This document shows positions 21,202-28,572 of a stretch of 64,000 bases of DNA, one piece after another. The notes under the pieces are model-generated. The model did not search any database and was not told the origin of the DNA. It was given only the letters and a program-made list of their open reading frames with translations. This DNA is from Ramlibacter paludis (lineage in GTDB: Bacteria > Pseudomonadota > Gammaproteobacteria > Burkholderiales > Burkholderiaceae_C), in NCBI RefSeq assembly GCF_022012305.1, contig NZ_JAKLTM010000009.1, positions 62,001-126,000 on the forward strand, given 5' to 3'. A program made the translations under genes and the position numbers. Positions within the stretch are counted from its first letter, which is position 1; every line of letters starts with the position of its first letter.

Positions 21202-21975
21202 TCATGCAGGATCGCGCGCGGTCCCCGGCAACAAAAGCGACAGGAGCAGCGCGATGCTGCTCAATGACCACACGATGACCGCGCCCGAGGGCAGGTCGAA
21301 CAGCGCCGACAGCAGCAATCCGGTCACGTAGCCCGCGGTGCCGAGGGCGTAGCCGATCGCGATGCGCCCGCGGCCGCGCCGCTTCACGGTGGCCAGCGCC
21401 GGCACGATCAGGCTGGTGAACACCAGGTAGACGCCCACCAGCTGCACCGAAGCCGTGACCGCCACCGCGAACGCCGCATAGAAGCCGAAGCGCCCGAGCC
21501 GCTGCACCCAGCCCAGGGCAAGCGCCACCAGCAGCACCGCGGTCACGGCGGCCAGCGACAGCAGCTGCGGCGTGCCGACCCAGAGGATCTGGCCCACCAG
21601 CAGGTCCTTGAGGTGTTCGCCGCCGCGCGGATTGCCAGCCAGCAGCAGGATGCCGCCCGAGGCCGCCAGCACGAACAGCACGCCGATCAGCGCTTCCTGG
21701 TGGCGCTCGGCGCGCCGCTCGGTCCACGTCAGCAAGGCCGCGCCCAACAGGGCCGCGCACACCGCGGCGGCCTGCACCGCCAGCCCGTGTTCCGGCAGGC
21801 CGAGCGCATCGGCCGCGATCACGCCCAGTCCCGCGATCTGCGCGATGGCCAGGTCGATGAAGACGATGCCGCGATCCAGCACCTGCATGCCCAGCGGCAC
21901 GTGCGTGGCCAGCACCAGCAGGCCGGCGACCAGCGCCGGCAGCAGGATGCCGAGGTCGATGGCGCTCCAGTTCAT
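21202..21975 (-). CDS. znuB: Metal (zinc/manganese-type) ABC transporter permease, ZnuB-like
   Basis: A 257-residue ABC-3 family permease with about eight membrane helices. It begins MNWSAIDLGILLPALVAGLL, includes VFIDLAIAQIAGLGVIAADA and VYLVFTSLIVPALAT. Members import Zn or Mn with a ZnuA-type binding protein and a ZnuC-type ATPase. The ATG overlaps the znuA stop as ATGA. No ATPase gene is found beside it, which is unusual. The metal is not fixed by sequence. Confidence 0.87.
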   Translation of the reverse strand: MNWSAIDLGILLPALVAGLLVLATHVPLGMQVLDRGIVFIDLAIAQIAGLGVIAADALGLPEHGLAVQAAAVCAALLGAALLTWTERRAERHQEALIGVLFVLAASGGILLLAGNPRGGEHLKDLLVGQILWVGTPQLLSLAAVTAVLLVALALGWVQRLGRFGFYAAFAVAVTASVQLVGVYLVFTSLIVPALATVKRRGRGRIAIGYALGTAGYVTGLLLSALFDLPSGAVIVWSLSSIALLLSLLLPGTARDPA

Positions 21976-22892
21976 TTGGCGCCGGCGGCGGCCAGCAGGC
22001 GCGCCACCGTGTCGTCGAAGAGGCCCGTGAGGTCCTTGGCCGCATCGCTGCCGCCCACCGTGAACGGCACCTTCACCACCGGGATGCTCGCGTTCTTGCC
22101 CAGCCACTCGGCCGGCCGGCCATCCTGGTAGGCCGCATGCAGCACCATCCGCGCGGGTGTCGCCTTCAGCGTTGCCAGCACCGACTGCAGGTGCGCCGCG
22201 CTCGGCTCGACGCCGGGTTTCGGCTCCAGCACCGCCACTTCCTTCAGCCCGAGCCAGTCGTACAGGTAGACGAAGCCCTTGTGCTGCGACACCACCGGCA
22301 GGCCGCGCAGCGGAGCCGCCTGCGCGTTCCAGCGCGCCAGCGAGGCCTGCCACTTCTGCTGGAAGGCGGCGCCGCGCTGCGCGTAGTCGGCGGCATGCGC
22401 GGCGTCCACCTGCTGCAGGCGCGTCGTCAGCGCGCGCGCGACGGCGGCGATGTTGCGCGGATCGGTCTGGATGTGCGGGTTGCCCGCGGCGTGCACGTCG
22501 CCTTGCGAGCGGTCCACGCTGGCCGGGACCTCCAGCTTGCGCACGAAGTCCGCGGCGGCGAAGTTGCCCGGCTGGCCCGCCTGCACCTTGTCGTTGCCGG
22601 ACTGCTGCAGCAGCACCGGCAGCCAGCCGATCTCCAGCTCGGCGCCGGTGCAGGCCAGCAGGTCGGCGTTGCGCATGCGCGCGATCAGGCTGGGGCGGGC
22701 CTGCACCTGGTGCGGGTCCTGCAGCGCGGTGGTCGCGGCGCTGACGTCGACCAGCGGACCGCCCAGTTCCTGCGCGAGCGCCGCCCACTCGGGTTCGCAG
22801 GCCAGTACGCGCAACGCGGCTTGCGCCGGCATCGCCACCAGGGAGGCGAAGGCGAGCAGGGCGCTGCCGACGAACTTGAGGTTGTTGATCAC
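21972..22892 (-). CDS. znuA: Metal ABC transporter substrate-binding protein, ZnuA-like
   Basis: A 306-residue periplasmic receptor of the cluster A-I family, with a signal peptide of about 25 residues (MINNLKFVGSALLAFASLVA). Three His residues sit at the canonical metal-ligand positions: His61 (QDPH), His140 (GNPH) and His204 (SQHKG), with an acidic fourth ligand likely near the end. The start is GTG at 22892, chosen because AAGGAGAG precedes it; no ATG fits. It lies 11 bases after the outer-membrane protein gene and overlaps znuB by four. The His-rich loop of classical ZnuA is absent. Confidence 0.9.
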   Translation of the reverse strand: MINNLKFVGSALLAFASLVAMPAQAALRVLACEPEWAALAQELGGPLVDVSAATTALQDPHQVQARPSLIARMRNADLLACTGAELEIGWLPVLLQQSGNDKVQAGQPGNFAAADFVRKLEVPASVDRSQGDVHAAGNPHIQTDPRNIAAVARALTTRLQQVDAAHAADYAQRGAAFQQKWQASLARWNAQAAPLRGLPVVSQHKGFVYLYDWLGLKEVAVLEPKPGVEPSAAHLQSVLATLKATPARMVLHAAYQDGRPAEWLGKNASIPVVKVPFTVGGSDAAKDLTGLFDDTVARLLAAAGAK

Positions 22893-22903
22893 GAGGCTCT
22901 CCT

Positions 22904-24244
22904 TCAATAGCTGTGCGCGCCGTGCGCGCCGAGGCTCATCTGGTACTGCAGCAGCCACTGGAAGTCGCTGGCGCCGGGGCGCGCACGGTCCTGCGCGAGT
23001 TGCAGGCGGATGCGCGAGAACTCGCTGGGGTTGTGTTCCAGCATCAGGCTGGCCTTGCGCGGATTGCCCTCGCCCGTGCCGGGGTCCAGCTGCTCCGCGC
23101 GCAGGCCGACGCGCCAGCGCGGCATGAACTGGTAGACGCCTTGCAGGTACCAGCCGGATTGCGTCACGCGGTAGTCGCCGGGCGTGGCGGCGCCGCCGAC
23201 ATCGGTGACCAGCGTGCCTTCGCGCGTGCTGCGCAGGTACTCGCCCTGCAGCTTGAAGTTGGTGCGCGTCGCATTCCCGTTCGGTGCCCACTTCCAGACG
23301 GCATCGGCAATCCACACGCGGCTGCGCCCGGTGAACGCATTCAGCAGGTCGCCATCGGCCAGCAGCTGGTCGGTCGCTTTCGCCTGCAAATAGGAAACGC
23401 CCGCGCGCCAGCTGTGGCTGTCGCCGATGTCGTCGCCCAGGTGCGCGGAGAGCGCCGCCATGCCCGCGCCGTTGGCGTTGTTGTCGCTGCCCGGGAAGGA
23501 GCGGCCGCGGCCGACTTCGGCCTTGAATTCCAGCAGGCGGTCGGTCGGCGCGAGCCACCTCACCTGCAGGCCGTCGTCGCCGTATTGCGTGCCCAACATC
23601 GCCTGGTAGGCGAGCGGCGCGTCCGCGAAGTCCCAGGTGTGGGCATGCTGCTCGTTCAGGTAGCCGATGCCGGAGAAGAAGCGGCCCGCCTTTACCGTCA
23701 GCCCGTGGCCGAGCGCCGTCGTCTGCACGTTGGCCTCTTCCACCGACACCGAGTTGTCCGGCCCGAAGGCGATGTTGGCCACGCCGCGGAACCACGGGTC
23801 GATGCTGGCCGAGAGCCCGAGCTCGGTTTCATTCAGGCTGAAGCCGCGCGTGCCGGGTCCGATCTCGGCGTCGGGCGGCAGGGGAAAGCCGCGGATGCGG
23901 TAGGTGGCGGGATCCTGGCGCGTGTTGCCGTACTGGCCGCTCAGGATCAGCGAGACGGCGGGCTGGAAGCCGCCGCCGCCGCGAGCAGGCACTGCTGCCA
24001 CCGTGGCTGGTGCGGTGGGCGCCGTTGCCGTGGCCGGCGCAGGTTCCGGCGGCTTCGCGGCAAGCGCCGCTTCGGCCGCCTGCAGCCGCTGCTCCAGCGC
24101 CTGCATCTTCCTTTCGTACTCGGCGCGCAGCGCATCGAGCTCGCGCCGCAGCGCCTGGGTGTCGGGGGCCGGCTGCGCCTGCGCGGCGCCGGCAACGGCG
24201 GTGAAGGCGAGCGCCATGCCGGCTCGCATCCATCCATGTTCCAT
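22904..24244 (-). CDS. Outer-membrane porin-like protein linked to zinc-type importer
   Basis: A 446-residue secreted protein. After the signal peptide (about 1-23) comes a coiled-coil of heptads (residues about 27-60, RRELDALRAEYERKMQALEQ), then a Pro/Ala linker, then a long domain of alternating strands ending in QWLLQYQMSLGAHGAHSY, as in a 16-18-stranded porin. Proteins of this layout are found next to znuA-like genes. I infer that it lets metal or chelated metal through the outer membrane. The ATG at 24244 has AAGGAG before it; the frame starting at 24280 is less likely. znuA follows within 11 bases. Confidence 0.8.
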   Translation of the reverse strand: MEHGWMRAGMALAFTAVAGAAQAQPAPDTQALRRELDALRAEYERKMQALEQRLQAAEAALAAKPPEPAPATATAPTAPATVAAVPARGGGGFQPAVSLILSGQYGNTRQDPATYRIRGFPLPPDAEIGPGTRGFSLNETELGLSASIDPWFRGVANIAFGPDNSVSVEEANVQTTALGHGLTVKAGRFFSGIGYLNEQHAHTWDFADAPLAYQAMLGTQYGDDGLQVRWLAPTDRLLEFKAEVGRGRSFPGSDNNANGAGMAALSAHLGDDIGDSHSWRAGVSYLQAKATDQLLADGDLLNAFTGRSRVWIADAVWKWAPNGNATRTNFKLQGEYLRSTREGTLVTDVGGAATPGDYRVTQSGWYLQGVYQFMPRWRVGLRAEQLDPGTGEGNPRKASLMLEHNPSEFSRIRLQLAQDRARPGASDFQWLLQYQMSLGAHGAHSY

Positions 24245-24300
24245 GGGGTTCTCCTTGCACGATGACGAGGCCACGCGCACACGCGCGTGGACGGGAAACG

Positions 24301-24615
24301 TCAGGCGGGCAGGGAAGGCGGTGCGCGGCTTTGGTAAGGAGCGGCGGCGACAAGCGCCGGCGCCACGTGGGCGACGTCGCGCGGCGCGTCGTGTTCGACG
24401 GCGGGAAGCGGCAGCGCCGCATGCGTGGCGGCCGGCGCCGCGCCGGCGCCGATGACGGCGGCCGCGACGCAGACGTCGCAGGAGGCAAGCAGGTGCTTGT
24501 CGCTGCTGGACCGCGTGGGGTCCTGCAAGTGCGCGTAACCGTGCACCGCCGCGCCCAGCTGCGCCAGCGGCAGCAGCAGCGCCAGCCAGAACACCCAGGC
24601 GGAGACGCGCTTCAT
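24301..24615 (-). CDS. Small exported Cys/His protein (DUF2946-like)
   Basis: A 104-residue protein with an N-terminal hydrophobic export segment (MKRVSAWVFWLALLLPLAQL), a motif CDVC near residue 46 and several His residues (HGYAHLQ, KHLL, EHDAP). DUF2946-type proteins share a short CxxC region in a similar frame; the match is tentative. It starts one base after the corA stop and lies 56 bases before the porin gene, so corA and the znu-like genes may be one transcript. A metal chaperone role is inference only. Confidence 0.65.
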   Translation of the reverse strand: MKRVSAWVFWLALLLPLAQLGAAVHGYAHLQDPTRSSSDKHLLASCDVCVAAAVIGAGAAPAATHAALPLPAVEHDAPRDVAHVAPALVAAAPYQSRAPPSLPA

Positions 24616-24616
24616 G

Positions 24617-25609
24617 TCAGCTGCTCAGCCAGCCGCGCTTGCGGAAGTACCACATGGGCACCACGGCGCTGGCGATCATCAGCCCCAGCACATAGGGATA
24701 GGCGCCGCGGCCCAGGTATTGCAGCTCGGGGAACTGCAGGTTCATGCCGTACAGGCTGGCCACCAGGGTAGGTGGCAGCAGGGCCACGCTGGCCACCGAG
24801 AAGATCTTGATGATCTTGTTCTGGTTGATGTTGATGAAGCCGACGGTGGCGTCCATCAGGAAGTTGATCTTGTCGAACAGGAAGGCCGTGTGGTTGTCCA
24901 GCGACTCGATGTCGCGCAGGATCTGCCGCGCCTCCTCGAACTGGCCGGCGCTCAGCATGCGGCTGCGCATCATGAAGCTGACCGCGCGCCGGGTGTCCAT
25001 CACGTTGCGGCGGATGCGGCCGTTCAAGTCCTCCTGGCGGGCGATGGCGGACAGCACTTCGCCGGCCAGCGTGTCCGTCACTTCGCCCTTGAGCACCTGG
25101 TTGCTCACCTTCTCCAGCTCGTCGTAGATCCCTTCCAGCGTGTCGGCCGAGTATTCGGCGTCGGCGTCGAAGAGCTTGAGCAGCACCTCCTTCGCGTCCT
25201 CGATCAGGCCGGGGGCGCGGCGCGCGCGCAGGCGCAGCAGCCGGAACACCGGCACGTCCTCGTCGTGGATGGAGAACAGCACGCCATGGCTTTTCAGCGA
25301 GGCGTTCAGCAGGTTCAGGATGAAGGCCACGCGCACGGTGCGCGGCTCGTCGTCGCCGGCGATCAGGAAGTCGCTGCGGATATGCAGGTCGCCGTTGTCT
25401 TCCTCGTAGAAGCGGGCCGACTCCTCGATGTCCTCGTCCATCGCGTCTTCCGGGATGGACAGGCCGTAGTACTGCTTGACCCAGCGCTTCTCTTCCAGCG
25501 TGGGCGCTTCCAGGTCGACCCAGATCGGCTGGAAGCGCGACAGCTCCTCCAACGACTCGATTTCCTCCTGGAACAGGCGGCCGTTGGCGAGCGTGAAGAT
25601 GTTCAGCAT
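24617..25609 (-). CDS. corA: Magnesium/cobalt transporter CorA
   Basis: A 330-residue CorA channel. The long N-terminal cytosolic domain is rich in acidic residues. Two membrane helices at the C-terminus flank the invariant YGMN motif (SLYGMNLQFPE, about residue 290). It forms a pentamer that admits Mg and sometimes Co or Ni. CATAAT (minus strand, 25632-25627) lies 17 bases before the ATG. The small Cys/His gene follows one base after its stop. Confidence 0.97.
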   Translation of the reverse strand: MLNIFTLANGRLFQEEIESLEELSRFQPIWVDLEAPTLEEKRWVKQYYGLSIPEDAMDEDIEESARFYEEDNGDLHIRSDFLIAGDDEPRTVRVAFILNLLNASLKSHGVLFSIHDEDVPVFRLLRLRARRAPGLIEDAKEVLLKLFDADAEYSADTLEGIYDELEKVSNQVLKGEVTDTLAGEVLSAIARQEDLNGRIRRNVMDTRRAVSFMMRSRMLSAGQFEEARQILRDIESLDNHTAFLFDKINFLMDATVGFININQNKIIKIFSVASVALLPPTLVASLYGMNLQFPELQYLGRGAYPYVLGLMIASAVVPMWYFRKRGWLSS

Positions 25610-25626
25610 GGCAAAGAGTCGGCGCG

Positions 25627-25632
25627 ATTATG
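25627..25632 (-). promoter_or_regulatory. -10 box (CATAAT) of corA
   Basis: CATAAT on the minus strand lies 17 bases before the corA ATG, followed by CGC as at several other genes here. No matching -35 box was identified with confidence. Confidence 0.45.
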
Positions 25633-25650
25633 CCGCGCGACCGTGGCCCT

Positions 25651-26853
25651 TCAATCGCGCCGTTGGAAGAATGCAAGCAGTTCGTCTTTTCGCGCATACG
25701 CATCCTGTTCGCCCAGGGCGATCAGGGCCTGCACGAAGGCCGGCTCGAACAGCAGGTAGCTCGCGAGCGCGGCCCCGCCGTTGCGCAGCGCGCCCAGGCC
25801 GCCGAGCGCGCGCCGCACCGTCGGCGGCAGCAGGCGCACGTGGGTGCGGGCGATGGCGTCCAGCGACTGGGTGGGCTGGATCGCCAGCACTTCGATCGGC
25901 CGGTAGGGCAGCACCGCGGCGATCTCGCGCGGCAGCTGCTGCAGCGTGCGGGCCAGGCGCTGCGTCTGTTCGACGTCGCCCTGCAAGGTGTCGTGGAACA
26001 CGCTGGCCATGGCATGGGCCGCGATGCCGCCGAGACCGGGTTCGCGGTCCGAGGGCCCGGCACCCAGGCCGGAGCGTTCGGGCTGGCCCACGCCCACCAC
26101 CAGCACCTTGTGTGCGCCCAGGTGCACGGCCGGCGAGATCGGCGACACCTGCCGCATCGAGCCGTCGCCGAAGTATTCGCGCCGGCCGTCCACCCACAGC
26201 GGCGTGGCCGGGAACAGGAAGGGGATGGCGCTGGAGGCCATCAGGTGCTCGATGGTGAGCGGCTGGAATTCGGCGCGCCGGCCCGGCCGGTGCCAGGGCT
26301 CGTGCTTGCGGTCGGCTTCGGTATGGACGAAGGTCCAGTGCACCCCGCTGCTGTAGCTGGAGGCGGTGATGGCCACGGCGTCCAGCGCCTTGGCGCGCAG
26401 GGCGTCGTCGATGCCGGCCAGCGAGATCACCCGGTGCAGCGTGTCGACCAGCGGCATCGTGTCCAGGACGGCGCCTTGCTCCCGCGCCCGGCCCCACAGC
26501 TTGACGGCCGCCAGCAGCCGGCTGAAGCGCACCCAGGCCGGCGCGTCCAGGCGGTAGACGTCGTCGCAATGCAGCTCCAGCCAGAAGGAGCGCAATTCGT
26601 CGAAGGCGACCATCCCGCGGGCGGCGCCGCTGGCGAGGTAGGCGACGTTGAGGGCGCCGGCCGAGGTTCCGACCAGCACCTGGAAGGGGAACGAGCCTTC
26701 CGCATGGCCCGGCTGCAGCCGCAGCATGGCGCTCAGCGCGCCCAGCACGCCCACCTGGTAGGCCGTGCGGGCGCCGCCCCCCATCAGCACCAGGCCGTGG
26801 ACCAGGCGCGAGGGGCGGACGAGGCCGCTGTGGATGATGGTGCCGAGGCTCAT
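25651..26853 (-). CDS. Patatin-like phospholipase
   Basis: A 400-residue patatin-family lipid acyl hydrolase with a Ser-Asp dyad. The oxyanion glycine loop is GGGARTAYQ (about residues 25-33), the nucleophile lies in GTSAG (about 62-66), and the Asp is in DGSMR (DG[GA]-like, with Ser in the third place). Related bacterial proteins act on membrane phospholipids. No signal peptide is evident. It stands alone upstream of corA, 41 bases away on the same strand. Confidence 0.92.
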   Translation of the reverse strand: MSLGTIIHSGLVRPSRLVHGLVLMGGGARTAYQVGVLGALSAMLRLQPGHAEGSFPFQVLVGTSAGALNVAYLASGAARGMVAFDELRSFWLELHCDDVYRLDAPAWVRFSRLLAAVKLWGRAREQGAVLDTMPLVDTLHRVISLAGIDDALRAKALDAVAITASSYSSGVHWTFVHTEADRKHEPWHRPGRRAEFQPLTIEHLMASSAIPFLFPATPLWVDGRREYFGDGSMRQVSPISPAVHLGAHKVLVVGVGQPERSGLGAGPSDREPGLGGIAAHAMASVFHDTLQGDVEQTQRLARTLQQLPREIAAVLPYRPIEVLAIQPTQSLDAIARTHVRLLPPTVRRALGGLGALRNGGAALASYLLFEPAFVQALIALGEQDAYARKDELLAFFQRRD

Positions 26854-26886
26854 CGGTGGACGGTCCTACGCCGTACCGTTACTGCT

Positions 26887-26915
26887 GTGTAGGACGCGCA
26901 GGATTCATCCTACAC
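26887..26915. promoter_or_regulatory. Inverted repeat GTGTAGGA/TCCTACAC
   Basis: Eight-base arms (26887-26894 and 26908-26915) are perfect reverse complements with a 13-base spacer. The site lies between the divergent patatin gene and the first tiny gene, where a regulator could act on either. No known regulator is assigned. Confidence 0.4.
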
Positions 26916-27010
26916 GGCTGGGCCAGGAAGTCCGACACCACGGACGAGAAGAGCCCCCTACATTGACTCCATCCCCGGGTTGACGCCCGGCCCCTGCAAC
27001 AGGAGTCCAG

Positions 27011-27199
27011 ATGATCCAGCTCGCGACCGACCCGAACGCCAGCCGCCGCTCCAACTGGCGCCCTGAAGGTGACGCCAAGGAAAACTCCCTGGCTTCGAAT
27101 CGCCGCAGTGGCCATGCGTGGCCCTTCATCAGCCGCCACAGCGAGCGGCCGGTCCAGCAAGACAGCAAGCGCGCGCCCAGCACCGACAGCGGCAGCTGA
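27011..27199 (+). CDS. Small hydrophilic protein of 62 residues, unknown
   Basis: MIQLATDPNASRRSNWRPEG opens a very polar, Arg/Ser-rich peptide with no helix or signal, likely disordered. AGGAG stands seven bases before the ATG, which is the best evidence that it is translated. A second tiny gene follows 18 bases downstream with its own Shine-Dalgarno site, and a terminator closes the pair. No family recognised. Confidence 0.55.
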   Translation: MIQLATDPNASRRSNWRPEGDAKENSLASNRRSGHAWPFISRHSERPVQQDSKRAPSTDSGS

Positions 27200-27217
27200 G
27201 CGCGCCAGGAGAGACAA

Positions 27218-27388
27218 ATGCACAAAGAGCCGAAATCCGCGAACCGCTACAACGACACCCCGCGCGACAAGCCGCAGGCCGAGCGTGTCGAACACGCGAA
27301 CCTGGAGCGCCCGGGCGCGCAGGCGCATCCCAAGGCCGTGGGCTGGTCCCGCGTGCACGACCCCGTCGCTGCCTGGCGCCTTTACTGA
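27218..27388 (+). CDS. Small hydrophilic protein of 56 residues, unknown
   Basis: The peptide starts MHKEPKSANRYNDTPRDKPQ and ends VAAWRLY. It is charged and probably unstructured, with no membrane helix. AGGAG lies six bases before the ATG at 27218. It is too short for many gene finders. It sits 18 bases behind the 62-residue gene and 22 bases before a strong terminator, so the two form a compact transcription unit. Function unknown. Confidence 0.55.
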   Translation: MHKEPKSANRYNDTPRDKPQAERVEHANLERPGAQAHPKAVGWSRVHDPVAAWRLY

Positions 27389-27409
27389 ACCCACCCATCT
27401 GAGATGGTG

Positions 27410-27434
27410 AAGCCGGCCTCCAGGGCCGGCTTTT
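27410..27434 (+). terminator. Terminator after the tiny gene pair
   Basis: AGCCGGCC (27411-27418) pairs with GGCCGGCT (27424-27431) across a five-base loop and is followed by a short T run. It closes the 27011-27388 unit. Confidence 0.85.
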
Positions 27435-27457
27435 GCGCTTGTATGCGCCTGCTTCGC

Positions 27458-27492
27458 AATGCGGCCCCACCAGGGCCGCATTTGCTTTTCTT
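27458..27492 (+). terminator. Second hairpin with T-rich tail
   Basis: AATGCGGCCC (27458-27467) pairs perfectly with GGGCCGCATT (27473-27482) across CACCA, followed by TGCTTTTCTT. Together with the hairpin at 27410 it makes a tandem terminator before hpf. Apart from these hairpins and the promoter below, the 27389-27639 gap shows nothing else recognisable. Confidence 0.7.
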
Positions 27493-27530
27493 GCACTTCG
27501 AAATCACCTGCGGTCGAGGCGTGAAATGCA

Positions 27531-27559
27531 TTGCTTTTCGATGACACCGCGCGCATAGT
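27531..27559 (+). promoter_or_regulatory. Predicted sigma-70 promoter of hpf
   Basis: TTGCTT (27531-27536), a 17-base spacer and CATAGT (27554-27559) fit a sigma-70 promoter about 80 bases before the hpf ATG. No sigma-54 site (TGGCAC...TTGCA) was seen here. Confidence 0.5.
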
Positions 27560-27639
27560 GGATTCAAGCCAGAGACATTCACGTTCCTTCCCGCGCCGCA
27601 ACGGCGCGCGGCCTATCCGAAGTGCAACCAGGAGGCTCC

Positions 27640-27969
27640 ATGAACCTGACGATCAGCGGTCACCATCTCGAAGTAACCCCCGCTCTCCGCAACTACGTGA
27701 CCACCAAGCTTGATCGAATCACCCGCCACTTTGACCAGGTCGTCGACATCAAGGTCCTGTTGACCGTCGAGAAGCAGAAGGAGAAGGAACGAAGGCAGCG
27801 CGCCGAATGCAAGATCCACGTGAAGGGCAACGACATGTTCGCCGAAAGCTCGCACGAGGACCTCTATGCGGCCCTGGACGAACTGGTCGACAAGCTCGAT
27901 CGCCAGGTCGGCAAGCACAAGACCCGCCTGCAGGACCACCACTGCGACGCCCCCAAGCGCGTGATGTAG
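27640..27969 (+). CDS. hpf: Ribosome hibernation-promoting factor, short form (HPF)
   Basis: A 109-residue HPF of the short type, binding the 30S subunit and promoting 100S ribosome dimers when growth slows. It starts [20 protein letters not shown] and contains [12 protein letters not shown] and [24 protein letters not shown] precedes the ATG at 27640; an in-frame GTG at 27622 has no such site. In many proteobacteria hpf lies between rpoN and ptsN; here rpoN is not upstream. A terminator separates it from ptsN. Confidence 0.94.
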   Translation: MNLTISGHHLEVTPALRNYVTTKLDRITRHFDQVVDIKVLLTVEKQKEKERRQRAECKIHVKGNDMFAESSHEDLYAALDELVDKLDRQVGKHKTRLQDHHCDAPKRVM

Positions 27970-27987
27970 ACGCGCCAAGCGTGCAAA

Positions 27988-28010
27988 AAGGCCCGCTTCC
28001 GGCGGGCTTT
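27988..28010 (+). terminator. Terminator between hpf and ptsN
   Basis: GCCCGC (27991-27996) pairs with GCGGGC (28002-28007), extended by an A-rich left flank and a T run (28008-28010). It divides hpf from the ptsN-hprK unit, which has its own promoter. Confidence 0.85.
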
Positions 28011-28053
28011 GTTCATTAACGGGGTCGTCCGCAACACGGTTGTATCCGTTTTG

Positions 28054-28081
28054 TTGCAGTGCACCGCCCGAGGTGCATAAT
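28054..28081 (+). promoter_or_regulatory. Predicted sigma-70 promoter of ptsN
   Basis: TTGCAG (28054-28059), a 16-base spacer and CATAAT (28076-28081) lie directly after the hpf terminator. The ptsN ATG is 17 bases beyond the -10 box, giving a leader of about ten bases without a Shine-Dalgarno site. Confidence 0.65.
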
Positions 28082-28097
28082 CCGCCCCAGCCAAACC

Positions 28098-28565
28098 ATG
28101 AACCGCCTTGCGTCCATCCTGCCGCCCGCCCAGGTCCTGGTCGGCGTCGACGCCACCAGCAAGAAACGCGCGTTCGAGGAAGCCGGACTGCTGTTCGAGA
28201 ACCTCCACGGCCTTTCCCGCGCCCTGATCACCGACAGCCTGTTCGCGCGCGAGCGCCTGGGCTCCACCGGCCTGGGCCACGGTGTCGCCATCCCGCACGG
28301 CCGCATCAAGGGCCTGAAGGCGCCGATGGCGGCCTTGTTCCGCCTGGCCTTCCCGATCGGCTTCGACGCCCCCGACGAGCAGCCGGTCAACCTGCTGATC
28401 TTCCTGCTGGTGCCGGAAGCCGCGACCCAGAAGCACCTGGAGATCCTGTCCGAGATCGCCGAGCTGCTGAGCGACGCGGGCCTGCGCGAGAAGATCAAGT
28501 CCAGCGGCGACGCCGCCGAACTGCACCGGCTCATTGCCGCCTGGCAGTCGGCCCAGCCCCTGTAA
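28098..28565 (+). CDS. ptsN: PTS IIA-like nitrogen regulatory protein PtsN
   Basis: A 155-residue EIIA-Ntr domain protein. The phosphorylated His is in GVAIPHGRI (His67). It ends a phosphorelay (PtsP-Npr-PtsN) that reports nitrogen or carbon state and adjusts potassium transport and other targets. The start [18 protein letters not shown] was chosen because it follows the promoter closely; the frame opens 13 codons earlier. hprK follows after seven bases, the usual order in betaproteobacteria. Confidence 0.95.
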   Translation: MNRLASILPPAQVLVGVDATSKKRAFEEAGLLFENLHGLSRALITDSLFARERLGSTGLGHGVAIPHGRIKGLKAPMAALFRLAFPIGFDAPDEQPVNLLIFLLVPEAATQKHLEILSEIAELLSDAGLREKIKSSGDAAELHRLIAAWQSAQPL

Positions 28566-28572
28566 AGCGCGC

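Noticed and set aside
26879-27601. 240-codon minus-strand frame across the tiny-gene region
   Set aside because: It passes through two terminator-like hairpins and opposite two Shine-Dalgarno-preceded small genes; no motif or start signal of its own.
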